From NCBI GenBank assembly GCA_016783995.1, contig JADHVN010000013.1:1-19228 (forward strand): DNA of 19,228 bases, read 5' to 3'. The notes beneath the pieces are model-generated. The model saw nothing but the letters and a program-made list of their open reading frames with translations, did no database searches and was not told the origin of the DNA. Every line of letters starts with the position of its first letter. The first letter of the stretch is position 1. Shown here in pieces: positions 1 to 8,567 of this stretch. Source of the stretch: Actinomycetota bacterium (lineage in GTDB: Bacteria > Actinomycetota > Humimicrobiia > Humimicrobiales > Humimicrobiaceae). The translations under genes and the position numbers were made by a program.

Positions 1-33
1 TATTTCTTTAAATTCCATAATAATATAAAAAAA

Positions 34-582
34 TTACCAACTGGACGGGGGCCAGTAAATTAAAACAAACTTCCCGAATATATCATCTTCTGCAATTGTT
101 CCAAAAAATCTGCTATCAAAACTGTTATTCCTGTTATCTCCCATTACAAATACTTCACCTTCACCGACAACTATGGTCTGGTTGATATAGAATATATTTT
201 GATTGGCTGGCAGGTAACTTTCAGAGATTTTTTCACCATTTATGAAAATTTCACCTTCACTGGTCAGAGTAATTTCATTACCTTCTACAGCGATAACTCT
301 TTTGACCAGATCTTTTTGTTCCAACGGAGAATGAAATGCTACAATATCTCCTCTTTCAACAGTGCCAAATTTATATGCCATTTTATTGATTATGACTTTA
401 TCTCCAACTCTTAAGTTAGGTTCCATAGAAGGAGTGGGAACAATGAAAGGTTCAAGTATAAAAATTCTAATTAAAGTGGCTGATATTACTGCTGCTAAAA
501 TAACAATAGCGTATCCTAAAAATTCTTTTAAGATTTTTTTATTTTTGGCATTAACCTGTTTATTCTTAATCTTAAGAGGCAT
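34..582 (-). CDS. lepB: Signal peptidase I
   Basis: Membrane-anchored serine peptidase that removes signal peptides from exported proteins; 182 residues, a normal length for the short Gram-positive type. A lysine-rich N-terminus is followed by one membrane segment at about residues 20-42. The catalytic Ser52 lies in PTPSMEPNL (box B), the general-base Lys94 in KRVIAVEG (box D), and box E (GDNRNNSFDSR) is near the C-terminus. The last gene of the ribosomal/trmD run, 28 bases after rplS, as in many actinobacterial and firmicute genomes. The ATG has no clear Shine-Dalgarno sequence. The catalytic dyad is visible, so the call is firm. Confidence 0.96.
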   Translation of the reverse strand: MPLKIKNKQVNAKNKKILKEFLGYAIVILAAVISATLIRIFILEPFIVPTPSMEPNLRVGDKVIINKMAYKFGTVERGDIVAFHSPLEQKDLVKRVIAVEGNEITLTSEGEIFINGEKISESYLPANQNIFYINQTIVVGEGEVFVMGDNRNNSFDSRFFGTIAEDDIFGKFVLIYWPPSSW

Positions 583-610
583 TAATATAAAAAGTCAAAT
601 CATTACATAT

Positions 611-952
611 TTATTTAGACTTAATTTTTGATTTTTTACCAATTTTATCTCTAAGGTAATATAATTTAGCCCTTCTTACTGCGCCTTCGCTAACCCTTTC
701 GATAGACTGAATTATAGGTGAATTTAAAAGAAATGTTCTTTCAACACCCACATTATTAAAAGAGATCTTTCTTACCGTAAATGTTTTATTGATACCAGAG
801 CCTTTAATCCTTATTACAATTCCTTCAAGGACCTGAATTCTGTCCTTATTTTCCTCGCTGATTTTTATCTTGACTCTTACTTTATCTCCCGGCCTAAATT
901 CGGGTATATCAGTCTTTATATATTTACTTTCTATTTTATCTAATTTATTCAT
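611..952 (-). CDS. rplS: 50S ribosomal protein L19
   Basis: Large-subunit protein at the 30S-50S interface; 113 residues, the usual size. The middle contains the family pattern [13 protein letters not shown], then [23 protein letters not shown], then [17 protein letters not shown], and the protein ends in a basic tail after [16 protein letters not shown] Shine-Dalgarno lies 7 bases before the ATG. It follows trmD with 57 bases between them, the standard rimM–trmD–rplS order. Nothing is odd apart from the very lysine-rich end. Confidence 0.97.
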   Translation of the reverse strand: MNKLDKIESKYIKTDIPEFRPGDKVRVKIKISEENKDRIQVLEGIVIRIKGSGINKTFTVRKISFNNVGVERTFLLNSPIIQSIERVSEGAVRRAKLYYLRDKIGKKSKIKSK

Positions 953-1009
953 TTTAACTCCAGCCTATCTCTTTTTCATTCTAATAAGAACCAAACAAAT
1001 ATAATGAAT

Positions 1010-1711
1010 TTAACCGTCCTTGTCAATTAAATCCGGTCTTTTTATTCTGGTTATTTCCAGTGACTTTTCTTTTCTCCACTTTTGGATATCTTTATGGTTT
1101 CCGCTTAAAAGAATTTTAGGAACATCCATTCCCTTAAAACCCGGTGGTCTTGTGTACTGGGGATAATCAAGCAGATTGTCCTCAAATGATTCCGACTTTA
1201 AAGATTCTTCTTTTCCGACTACACCTGGAAGCAGCCTTATCGCTCCATCTATTATAACCATTGCCGGAATTTCACCTCCGGTTAATACATAATCACCTAT
1301 GGAAATCTCAAAATCGATAAGAGAATCTATCACTCTTTCATCAACACCTTCATACCTTCCACAAATAAGTATTATATTTTCAAGATTTGACAGATACTTT
1401 AATTTATTCTGGTTCAACTTTTCTCCCCTGGGAGCAAGCAATATTGTTTTTTGCTTTTCTTTCTTTTTAATTTTATTCTTTTTTTTAATGAAAGTAATTG
1501 CATTGTCTATGGGTTCCGGCATTAATACCATACCTGGACCTCCACCATACGGTCTATCATCAACCCTGCCGTGCTTATAATTCGAGAAATCTCTTAAGTT
1601 GTATATATTCAGCTGGCAGATATTTTTTTTAAAAGCTTCCTTTAGCACCCCAAACTCGATAATATTATCAAACATGTCTTGGAAAATGGTCACCACATCT
1701 ATTTTTAGCAT
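1010..1711 (-). CDS. trmD: tRNA (guanine-N1-)-methyltransferase (m1G37)
   Basis: SAM-dependent SPOUT methyltransferase that makes m1G37 next to the anticodon and prevents +1 frameshifting; it works as a dimer. The protein has 233 residues, close to the family norm. Visible motifs are the N-terminal MLKIDVVTIFQDMFD, the GGGPGMVLMPEP stretch, and the trefoil-knot SAM site (CGRYEGVDERV, then IGDYVLTGGE). The ESFEDNLLDYPQYTRP segment carries the catalytic aspartate region, followed by the basic KILLSGNHKDIQKWR motif. It lies 45 bases after rimM. The ATG has no strong Shine-Dalgarno, but the N-terminus matches the family exactly, so I trust this start. Confidence 0.97.
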   Translation of the reverse strand: MLKIDVVTIFQDMFDNIIEFGVLKEAFKKNICQLNIYNLRDFSNYKHGRVDDRPYGGGPGMVLMPEPIDNAITFIKKKNKIKKKEKQKTILLAPRGEKLNQNKLKYLSNLENIILICGRYEGVDERVIDSLIDFEISIGDYVLTGGEIPAMVIIDGAIRLLPGVVGKEESLKSESFEDNLLDYPQYTRPPGFKGMDVPKILLSGNHKDIQKWRKEKSLEITRIKRPDLIDKDG

Positions 1712-1756
1712 TTTTCAAATGAAAAGGTTTTAAAATGTGATAAAAAAATAACAAAT

Positions 1757-2311
1757 TCAAATATATTCTGGAATTTTTTTTAATATTATTTTTTTATCTT
1801 TTAGATTTATACTTTCAATATAAATTTCAATAACCGGAATATAGAAAATATTACTGTCAGAATCTCTTATATCTAAATCCTTATTCTCTATTTTTACTGC
1901 TAAATTATCATTTGCTGCAAATTTCTCCACATTTACTACCTTACCAACAAAAATATTATTTTTTGTATAAACCATACAATTTATTATATCGTCTACCCAG
2001 TATTCATCCTCTTTTAGTTTAGGACTGTCTTTTACACTCCGGAAGAGCCTGGCACCTTTTAAGTTTTCAGCATCATTTCTGCTGTCTATACCTTTAAATT
2101 TAATTACTGGAATGTAAGATCTTTTTATTTTCTTCCATCTAATACTTTCAACATCTATTTTCTTCTTACATTTTTCATCAAAAAAAAGAGTATCTCCACT
2201 TTTAATAGTTTTGGGATAATCAGTAAGCAACACTACAGTTATTTCTCCTTTTATTCCATGCGGCTTACCAATTACCCCAATCAACCTTGCATCTACAATT
2301 ACTTCTGACAT
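1757..2311 (-). CDS. rimM: 16S rRNA processing protein RimM
   Basis: Assembly factor for the head of the 30S subunit that binds ribosomal protein S19. The protein has 184 residues. The N-terminal RimM barrel begins ARLIGVIGKPHGIKGEITV, the characteristic opening of the family. A C-terminal PRC-barrel region follows from about residue 95, containing YWVDDIINCMVYT, then GKVVNVEKFAANDNLAVKI and FYIPVIEIYIESINLKDKKIIL. The usual IPFV.. strand reads IPVIEIYI here. It lies between khpA and trmD, its standard position. The Shine-Dalgarno is weak. Confidence 0.95.
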   Translation of the reverse strand: MSEVIVDARLIGVIGKPHGIKGEITVVLLTDYPKTIKSGDTLFFDEKCKKKIDVESIRWKKIKRSYIPVIKFKGIDSRNDAENLKGARLFRSVKDSPKLKEDEYWVDDIINCMVYTKNNIFVGKVVNVEKFAANDNLAVKIENKDLDIRDSDSNIFYIPVIEIYIESINLKDKKIILKKIPEYI

Positions 2312-2360
2312 TTACCAGTGCCTGTATAAAAAAATCTATCTATATTTATATATTAAATTA

Positions 2361-2594
2361 TCAATCCATAATCTTAACAATAGAGGCTTTACCTCTTTTA
2401 GCAGATGCAGCTCTCATTAAAATCCTCAGAGCATTTGCGGTTCTTCCTTTTTTCCCAATTACTTTTCCCAGATCATCTTCTGCTACTTTTAGTTTAAAAA
2501 TCACTGTTCTCTCATCTTCCTCCTCTTCTGTAATTTCAACATCATCCGGGCTGTCAACCAACTCTTTTACCATGTACTCCAGAAGTTCTTTCAC
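2361..2594 (-). CDS. khpA: KH-domain RNA-binding protein KhpA
   Basis: Small single-domain KH protein (77 residues) of the KhpA/YlqC family. In Gram-positive bacteria it partners with KhpB and affects RNA metabolism and cell division. The KH signature GKVIGKKGRT spans about residues 43-52, after an acidic stretch ITEEEEDE. The start codon is GTG, supported by a strong GGAGG 8 bases upstream. It lies 27 bases after rpsP and before rimM, the conserved place for this gene. The RNA targets cannot be read from the sequence. Confidence 0.92.
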   Translation of the reverse strand: MKELLEYMVKELVDSPDDVEITEEEEDERTVIFKLKVAEDDLGKVIGKKGRTANALRILMRAASAKRGKASIVKIMD

Positions 2595-2621
2595 TGTTTA
2601 CCTCCAGTCTAATTGTAATAA

Positions 2622-2867
2622 CTACTTCTTTAAATCAATTTTATCAAAAAGTCTTTGAACTGTATCTGTCGGTCTTGCACCTTTCTTAATCCAATCAAGA
2701 GCCTTGTCTTTATCCACTTCTATTCTCGATGGATCACATTTCGGATCATATATGCCTATTTTTTCAATGAACCTTCCATCTCTTGGCGACCTGATATCCG
2801 CTACCACAATTCTGTAAAAGGGTTGTTTTTTTGAACCCATTCTAGCCAGCCTGATCTTTACACTCAA
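2622..2867 (-). CDS. rpsP: 30S ribosomal protein S16
   Basis: Small-subunit assembly protein of 81 residues, the usual length. It begins [35 protein letters not shown], which is the S16 family signature, and continues [10 protein letters not shown] and [12 protein letters not shown]. The start codon is TTG: the matching N-terminus begins exactly there and a GGAGGT lies 8 bases upstream. It is the first gene after an 86-base gap that carries a promoter candidate, so rpsP–khpA–rimM–trmD–rplS–lepB may be transcribed partly independently of ffh. Confidence 0.97.
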   Translation of the reverse strand: MSVKIRLARMGSKKQPFYRIVVADIRSPRDGRFIEKIGIYDPKCDPSRIEVDKDKALDWIKKGARPTDTVQRLFDKIDLKK

Positions 2868-2912
2868 TCTGTAACCTCCAAATTCCTAAATAGATAGCTT
2901 TATGCTTTCATA

Positions 2913-2940
2913 ATTATATATTTTTCTATAAAACTTGCAA
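2913..2940 (-). promoter_or_regulatory. Sigma-A type promoter candidate for rpsP operon
   Basis: In the 86-base ffh–rpsP gap the minus strand reads TTGCAA, 16 bases, then a perfect TATAAT. The -35 box matches consensus at four of six positions. The predicted start lies about 38 bases before the TTG of rpsP. AT-rich sequence produces chance matches, but box quality, spacing and location fit a promoter driving rpsP through lepB. Confidence 0.5.
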
Positions 2941-2953
2941 AATATTTTTTTAC

Positions 2954-4282
2954 CTAAAAATTACCAGGAGGTAAATTAAATTTCCCTTTCAGCCCTGAAA
3001 ATTGTTTTAACATCTGTTTTGTTTTGCTAAATTGTTCCAGTAGTTTATTTACTTCTGATACAGAACTGCCGCTTCCTTTTGCTATTCTCTTTTTTCTGCT
3101 GCCGTTAATTATATGCGGTTTTCTTCTTTCATCCACAGTCATAGAATTAATTATGGCTTCTATATGAGACAGATGCGAATCATCTAAATTTACTTTTTTA
3201 AATATTTTACTTTTATTGACTATGGGCATCATCGAAAATATCTTATCTATTGACCCCATTTTCTTTAAACTTCTTATCTGTGCAACAAAATCCTCAAAAT
3301 TTAATTCATTCCTGTAAATTTTCTCTTCGATTCTCTTTGCCTCTTTTTCGCTTACTACTTTTTCCGCTTTTTCAATCAGTGTTAAAATGTCACCCTTACC
3401 TAATATTCTGGAAGCTATCCTTTCCGGGTAAAATATATCGAAATCCTCGATTTTCTCCCCATTAGATACAAATTTTACCGGTTTTTTAACTACATAATAT
3501 ACTGAGAGCGCAGCACCACCCCTGGTATCACTGTCCAATTTAGTCAGTATTATTCCGTCACATTCAACCCGCAGGTTAAAACTGGAAGCAATATTTACAG
3601 CTTCCTGACCGGTCATGGCATCCAATACAAGATATATTTGATGTGGCATAATTTTATTTCTGATATTTGCAATCTCATCCATCATATTTTCATCAATATG
3701 TAACCTTCCAGCAGTATCAATTATGATTACATCACTCCCGGATTTTTTAAATAATTCTACGCCTTTTACCGATATGGATACCGGGTCTGAATTATTTTCA
3801 GAATAAACATCCACATCTATATTTTTTGCCATATCTTCCAGCTGTAGCACTGCAGCCGGCCTGTATACATCTGCAGCAACCACGGATACCTTTTTTTGAA
3901 ATTTAGTTTTTAAAAAATTAGCTAATTTAATAACAGATGAGGTTTTTCCAGAACCATGAAGTCCAACAGTCATTATAATTGTAGGACCTCTGGAAGCAAA
4001 ACTAATACCGCCACTGCTTGAACCCAGCATTCTTATAATCTCTTCATTCACTATTTTTACTACATGCTGATAAGGTGTTAGGCTTTCCAATATCTTCTCG
4101 CCTGTTGCCTTCGTCTTTACATTTTCTATAAATTCTTTAACCACTTTAAAATTTACATCAGCCTCCAGTAAAGCCAGCCTGATTTCTCTAAAAGCACTAT
4201 CTAAATCATTAGGGCTTAATTTCCCTTTATTTCTTATTTTATAAAATAAATCTTCAAATTTAGCTGTCAGCAGATCAAACAT
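2954..4282 (-). CDS. ffh: Signal recognition particle protein Ffh (SRP54)
   Basis: GTPase subunit of the signal recognition particle. It binds 4.5S/6S RNA and signal sequences and pairs with FtsY. The protein has 442 residues, a normal length. An N domain (about 1-95) is followed by a G domain with P-loop GLHGSGKTSS (about 107-116), DVYRPAAVLQL, DTAGRLH, TKLDSDTRGG and the closing GEKIEDF. The M domain from about residue 325 has the RNA-binding signature RKKRIAKGSGSSVSEVNKLL, and the tail is short. An AAAGGGA lies 9 bases before the ATG. It follows ftsY with 32 bases between, and the ylxM gene that Firmicutes usually keep beside ffh is missing. Confidence 0.98.
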   Translation of the reverse strand: MFDLLTAKFEDLFYKIRNKGKLSPNDLDSAFREIRLALLEADVNFKVVKEFIENVKTKATGEKILESLTPYQHVVKIVNEEIIRMLGSSSGGISFASRGPTIIMTVGLHGSGKTSSVIKLANFLKTKFQKKVSVVAADVYRPAAVLQLEDMAKNIDVDVYSENNSDPVSISVKGVELFKKSGSDVIIIDTAGRLHIDENMMDEIANIRNKIMPHQIYLVLDAMTGQEAVNIASSFNLRVECDGIILTKLDSDTRGGAALSVYYVVKKPVKFVSNGEKIEDFDIFYPERIASRILGKGDILTLIEKAEKVVSEKEAKRIEEKIYRNELNFEDFVAQIRSLKKMGSIDKIFSMMPIVNKSKIFKKVNLDDSHLSHIEAIINSMTVDERRKPHIINGSRKKRIAKGSGSSVSEVNKLLEQFSKTKQMLKQFSGLKGKFNLPPGNF

Positions 4283-4314
4283 TCACAAAATCCCTTTCTA
4301 TCTTGAGTTTCAAA

Positions 4315-5187
4315 TTAAGAGAATATCAATTCAGTGAATCTGACCGGATCAAAATAACATATGTCTTCTAATTTTTCACCATTGGTAATCAGCTTTATAG
4401 GAATATTCAGATCATTCTTTATAGTAATTACTATTCCGCCTTTAGAAGTGCTGTCGGTTTTAGTTAAAATAATTCCGGTTAAATTTAATGAATTGTTAAA
4501 TAATTCTGCCTGATTTCTGGCATTCTGACCTGTAGTGGAATCCACTACAAGCAATATTTCATCAACTTCCCGGTCTATTCTCCTGCAGATTACTTTTTTT
4601 ATTTTTTTAAGTTCTTCCATAAGATTATACGAAGTTTGCATTCTTCCTGCAGTATCAATTATTACCAGATCGGTTCCTCTGGCTTTTGCTTTTTCTACAC
4701 TATCATAAACTACTGCCCCGGGGTCAGAAAACTTCTGGTGGTAAACTATATCCATTCCTAATATTTCAGCATAATATTGTATCTGTTCCACTGCAGCCGA
4801 TCTGTAAGTATCAGCTGCTGATATCAAGACCTTTTTTCCATTCTTTTTAAACATATTGGCTAATTTTGCAATCGAGGTGGTCTTACCCACACCATTTACT
4901 CCAACTATCAGGAATACCGTGGGAGGTCTGGATGATATATTTAATTTACTATCTCTATTGCACTTGAGAATTTCTATAATTTGCTGTTTTAATGAAGATT
5001 TTACTTTTTCAAGGTTATTTATATTTTCACGGTAAACATAATCTTTTACTTCTTCTAATATCCTGCTGGCAGTATTAATGCTGATATCACTTGTTACCAT
5101 CTGTTCTTCCAACTCGTCCCAGAATGACTCGCGGCTATTTCTAAACTTATTCCAGATATAACTTAAATTTTTAATTAACTTCTGCAT
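4315..5187 (-). CDS. ftsY: Signal recognition particle receptor FtsY
   Basis: Membrane-associated SRP receptor GTPase that docks Ffh–ribosome complexes at the translocon. At 290 residues it is a minimal N+G form with no acidic A domain; membrane contact would fall to the N-terminal helix (MQKLIKNLSYIWNKFRN). G-domain motifs are VGVNGVGKTTS (95-105), DTYRSAAVEQI, DTAGRMQ and GEKLED. The G4 motif reads TKTDSTSKGG instead of the usual TKLDGTAKGG; the two bases-of-specificity residues K and D are intact. Its first 17 bases overlap the end of smc, with a GGGG-containing Shine-Dalgarno inside smc, so the two are probably translationally coupled. Confidence 0.97.
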   Translation of the reverse strand: MQKLIKNLSYIWNKFRNSRESFWDELEEQMVTSDISINTASRILEEVKDYVYRENINNLEKVKSSLKQQIIEILKCNRDSKLNISSRPPTVFLIVGVNGVGKTTSIAKLANMFKKNGKKVLISAADTYRSAAVEQIQYYAEILGMDIVYHQKFSDPGAVVYDSVEKAKARGTDLVIIDTAGRMQTSYNLMEELKKIKKVICRRIDREVDEILLVVDSTTGQNARNQAELFNNSLNLTGIILTKTDSTSKGGIVITIKNDLNIPIKLITNGEKLEDICYFDPVRFTELIFS

Positions 5188-7489
5188 ATTTTTCCCCGAT
5201 CTTTTCGGAAATTATTTTGGAAATCCCGTTGGATTGCATAGTTACTCCATAAATCGTATCTGCAACTTCCATTGTTCGTTTCTGGTGAGTAATTATTATT
5301 ATTTGCTGCTTTTCAGAAAATTTCTTCACCAGGGTCAGAAATCTGCCAATATTTACATCATCCAGCGAAGCATCTACTTCATCAAAAACATAAAAAGGTG
5401 ATGAATTTATTGAATAAATAGAAAAAAGAAATGCTATAGAAACTAAAGATTTCTCTCCTCCGGATAGCAATGAAAGAGGAACAAACTTATTATTACCAAT
5501 ATCTACCTTCAGATCCACACCTATTTCATTATCGCTTTCGCTATCACTTTTTTCAAGCTGCATCTCACCCTCACCTAAGGGAAATAGAATCTTAAAATAG
5601 TTTTTAAAACACTGGTTGATTTCATCAAATTTTTTAAAAAAATAGTTAGCTATCCTTTCATTTATATCCTTAATTAATTCCTCCAGATTTTTTTTGCTTT
5701 CAACAAGATCAAGACTCTGATCAGCAAGGAAGTCGAATCTTTTTTTTATTCTGTTGTATTCAATTGATGCATTGGGATTAACATTTCCATATTTCTTTAT
5801 TTCATTTTTAAATCTTTTTACTTTAACTTCGGACTCCTTAATGTCACTGCTCGGACTGTAACTTTTCAATGCATAATCAATTGATAAATTATAATTATCT
5901 ACAATATTCTCTGTAATAGCTTCTACCTTTTCCTTTATTTGTTCCTTCTTTAAGTCGATTTTATATATACTGTTCTCCAGGTTTGATCTAGAGATATTTA
6001 GCTGGTTTAATCTGATGCCAAGTTCATTTATTTTATCCTGACTGCCTGAAATTAAACTGCTTCTTCTTTCAAATTCCGGGTAAAGTTTGTTTTTTATATC
6101 TTCTGAAACTGATAGATAACCATTTAGAATTGAATGAATCTTTTTAGACCTTTCCAGGTTTGTCATACAAATATTCTTTATGATTCTAATCCGGTCCAGT
6201 CTCTTCTTAAAATTATCGACTTGCTTCTCATTTCCTTTTTGAGATTCTTTTTTACTAATCGCATCTTTACTTCGCTGGCTGGTTTCAATTACCTTATATA
6301 ATTTCTTTATCTCTTCTATAATTAAATTTCCTTCATTTTCAACATAACGAGCAGTATTTTTATCTTTTACTTTTTTCTTTAAATTTTCTAAAAATTTCAG
6401 GAGCAGTTCATCAATCCTTTTAAGTCCATTTGAAATTTTCTGCAGAAAAGATATATCAATACCATTTTTGTCTTTCTCCAATGAGACCTTCAATTCGTTC
6501 TTATTGCTCGTACCGCTTGAAAACTTTAGATCGAACATATTATATAATGTGCTGAATACATTCTTTTTACTTTCAATCAGGGCTATGATACTTTCGAGTC
6601 TGTTTTTTTCTGAATTAAACCAGTCAATCTTATTTTTCCAGAATTCGTACTCATCCTGCTCCTTATTAGCGAGTTTTAGAAGATCATTTTTCTCCTTTTC
6701 TATACTTAAAATTTTACTGCTGATTTCTTTTAACTCATCTTTATTTGTCCTGTAAGATTCGTTTTCACTTTCCCATTCATTATTTAAATGGTTAAGATGA
6801 GCGATAAAAAGAGAGATTTCCTCGTTCTTGAGTAAATTGAAAATTTCAGAATGTTTTTGGGCTCTTTTTGCTTCAATTTCAAGGGGATCCATTGTCCTTT
6901 TTATTTCTTCCATCAAATCATTTATCCTCTCGATATCATTTTTTACTTTTTGAAGCTTACTCAGGGATTTATCCCTCCTGTTTTTATGTTTTGATATTCC
7001 CAGTACCTCATCTATTATAGTTTTCCTTTCAATAGGTTTCAGCACTGCAATTTCATTAATCTGTCCCTGATTTATAATAATATACAAGCCTCTCCCTATC
7101 CCGGTGTCAGCTGTAAGCTCCTGTATATCTATTAGTCTGCAGGGTGAAGAATTTATAAAATACTCACTGCCTCCTCTCGTAAATACCCTGCGGGTGAATT
7201 TAACATCCCTGAACTCTGTATTAAATAATTTATTTGAGTTATCAAACATCAGGGAAACTTCAGCAATTCCCATTTCTTCATTTTTACTCCTGAAAATTAC
7301 ATCTCCCATTGAGCTCCCACGAAGTGATTTCGGGCTTTGCTCGCCCAGAACCCAGGAGATAGCATCTGCTACGTTACTTTTACCGCTTCCATTGGGCCCA
7401 ACAATTACACTGATCCCAGGCTCAAAAAATAATTGACTTTTATTTTTGAAAGATTTAAAACCCCGGAGTGTTATATTCTTTAAGTACAA
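5171..7489 (-). CDS. smc: Smc-type chromosome condensation ATPase, short and apparently hingeless
   Basis: ABC-class head ATPase of the Smc family, which organises and segregates chromosomes with ScpA/ScpB. The N-terminal head has MYLKNITLRGFKSF, Walker A GPNGSGKSN (31-39), SLRGSSMGDVIF, and the Smc-specific IDIQELTADTGIGR, INQGQI and GISKHKNRR. The C-terminal head has the signature LSGGEKS (from 675), Walker B FYVFDEVD (699-706) and a switch His in ITHQKRT. Family members have about 1150-1200 residues; this has 772. Only about 400 residues separate the two heads, mostly coiled coil, and no glycine-rich hinge is recognisable. The TTG start gives the canonical N-terminus and has AGGA 9 bases upstream. 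It lies between rnc and ftsY, the standard site of smc. Confidence 0.93.
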   Translation of the reverse strand: MYLKNITLRGFKSFKNKSQLFFEPGISVIVGPNGSGKSNVADAISWVLGEQSPKSLRGSSMGDVIFRSKNEEMGIAEVSLMFDNSNKLFNTEFRDVKFTRRVFTRGGSEYFINSSPCRLIDIQELTADTGIGRGLYIIINQGQINEIAVLKPIERKTIIDEVLGISKHKNRRDKSLSKLQKVKNDIERINDLMEEIKRTMDPLEIEAKRAQKHSEIFNLLKNEEISLFIAHLNHLNNEWESENESYRTNKDELKEISSKILSIEKEKNDLLKLANKEQDEYEFWKNKIDWFNSEKNRLESIIALIESKKNVFSTLYNMFDLKFSSGTSNKNELKVSLEKDKNGIDISFLQKISNGLKRIDELLLKFLENLKKKVKDKNTARYVENEGNLIIEEIKKLYKVIETSQRSKDAISKKESQKGNEKQVDNFKKRLDRIRIIKNICMTNLERSKKIHSILNGYLSVSEDIKNKLYPEFERRSSLISGSQDKINELGIRLNQLNISRSNLENSIYKIDLKKEQIKEKVEAITENIVDNYNLSIDYALKSYSPSSDIKESEVKVKRFKNEIKKYGNVNPNASIEYNRIKKRFDFLADQSLDLVESKKNLEELIKDINERIANYFFKKFDEINQCFKNYFKILFPLGEGEMQLEKSDSESDNEIGVDLKVDIGNNKFVPLSLLSGGEKSLVSIAFLFSIYSINSSPFYVFDEVDASLDDVNIGRFLTLVKKFSEKQQIIIITHQKRTMEVADTIYGVTMQSNGISKIISEKIGEKYAEVN

Positions 7490-7510
7490 CTTTAATTTCC
7501 TAAATAAAAA

Positions 7511-8227
7511 TTATAAATTTAAATTATATAGCGTTTTTAAAGTATTTTTTGCAGCATCCTGTTCGGAATCTTTTTTACTTTTTCCTTCGCCCCTGCCAAT
7601 TATTTCATCATCGATCATTACCACTGAATAAAATGATTTATTATGATCAGGACCTTCGGATTTAACCAGTTTATATTTTGCAAGTTTGGAATAATCCGCT
7701 TGAATAACTTCCTGAAGATAAGTTTTATAATCTATAATTTCAGAAGTTTTAATTTTTTCTTTAATTTTATCTTCATATCTTTCCAGGACCCAATTAAAAG
7801 TAAAATCAATTCCCTTATCAACGTAAATAGCACCTATAAGAGCTTCTACGCTATTAGCTAAAATAGATATTTTTTTTCTTCCCTTACAGGATTCTTCATT
7901 TTCACTTAAAAGTATCTGCTGGTCTATTTTTATTTCTCTGGCTATTTTAAACAGCGTCTCTCTATTGATTAAAACTGCTCTTATTTTAGCCATTTCCCCT
8001 TCGGTAAAATTGCTGTATTTTTTATATAAATATGATGTAATGATAAAGGAAAGTACACTATCACCCAAAAACTCCAATTGTTCGTTCCCCCGTGATTGAA
8101 TATTTATCTGATGCGCAAAAGATCTGTGAGTTAAACTTTGTATATAAATTTTTAAATCTACAGGATTAATTCCCAAACTTTTTAACCAGTCTCTTGCTCT
8201 ACTCCTCAGGACACCTTCATCGTTCAT
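7511..8227 (-). CDS. rnc: Ribonuclease III
   Basis: Double-strand-specific endoribonuclease that processes rRNA precursors and structured mRNAs; it acts as a dimer. The protein has 238 residues. The catalytic signature NEQLEFLGD (48-56) supplies the metal-binding Glu and Asp. The second metal motif reads LANSVEALIGAIY, keeping the essential Glu128 but with Asn125 where E. coli has Asp114, a variant I believe occurs elsewhere in the family. A C-terminal dsRNA-binding domain spans about 165-236 (DYKTYLQEVIQADY ... GEGKSKKDSEQDAAKNTL). It follows acpP and precedes smc, the conserved acpP–rnc–smc order. Confidence 0.97.
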   Translation of the reverse strand: MNDEGVLRSRARDWLKSLGINPVDLKIYIQSLTHRSFAHQINIQSRGNEQLEFLGDSVLSFIITSYLYKKYSNFTEGEMAKIRAVLINRETLFKIAREIKIDQQILLSENEESCKGRKKISILANSVEALIGAIYVDKGIDFTFNWVLERYEDKIKEKIKTSEIIDYKTYLQEVIQADYSKLAKYKLVKSEGPDHNKSFYSVVMIDDEIIGRGEGKSKKDSEQDAAKNTLKTLYNLNL

Positions 8228-8283
8228 TAAATAAATTTCCCCACCTTATATAACTATAAAACTTTTTTTATCCATATTTAAAA

Positions 8284-8520
8284 TTATTTTTTAGAATGAG
8301 CATCAATATAATCCAGAGTATCTTTTACTGTAACAATTTTTTCAGCATCTTCATCGCTTATTTCTATCCCGAATTTATCCTCAAATGCCATAATAAGTTC
8401 TACTAAATCCAGTGAGTCAGCTCCCAGATCATCAACAAATTTACTTTCAGCTTTAATATCTTCTTCCTTAGCGCCAAGTACATCAATTAAAATCTTTTTA
8501 AGCTTGTCAAAATTTTCCAT
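8284..8520 (-). CDS. acpP: Acyl carrier protein
   Basis: Small acidic carrier (78 residues) whose phosphopantetheine arm holds growing acyl chains for fatty acid and phospholipid synthesis. The attachment serine is Ser36 in [13 protein letters not shown], the classic AcpP motif. Downstream [18 protein letters not shown] is also typical. A strong AGGAG lies 6 bases before the ATG. It is immediately downstream of plsX, which uses acyl-ACP, but fabD and fabG, often found between plsX and acpP, are absent. Confidence 0.98.
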   Translation of the reverse strand: MENFDKLKKILIDVLGAKEEDIKAESKFVDDLGADSLDLVELIMAFEDKFGIEISDEDAEKIVTVKDTLDYIDAHSKK

Positions 8521-8531
8521 TCTTACTCCTT

Positions 8532-8567
8532 TTACTATTGTTTTAATTGTTACTATTGTTTTAATTT
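8532..8567. repeat. 18-bp tandem duplication between plsX and acpP
   Basis: Two adjacent copies of ttactattgttttaattg, the second differing only in its last base (17 of 18 identical). The repeat covers the last two codons and stop of plsX and most of the short spacer before the acpP Shine-Dalgarno. It looks like a recent replication-slippage duplication that lengthened the spacer. Confidence 0.85.

Noticed and set aside
1..18. Possible start (ATG at 18, minus) of a gene downstream of lepB, such as rnhB
   Set aside because: Only six codons are visible, there is no Shine-Dalgarno, and nothing can be recognised.
5171..7489. Reading the short Smc as RecN, or as a frameshifted full-length gene
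   Set aside because: Head motifs and gene position are Smc-specific, and the frame is continuous from TTG to stop with no leftover hinge sequence in other frames.
7511..8227. Loss of RNase III catalysis because of Asn125
   Set aside because: The signature Glu/Asp and Glu128 are intact, and I believe Asn at this place occurs in other functional bacterial enzymes.
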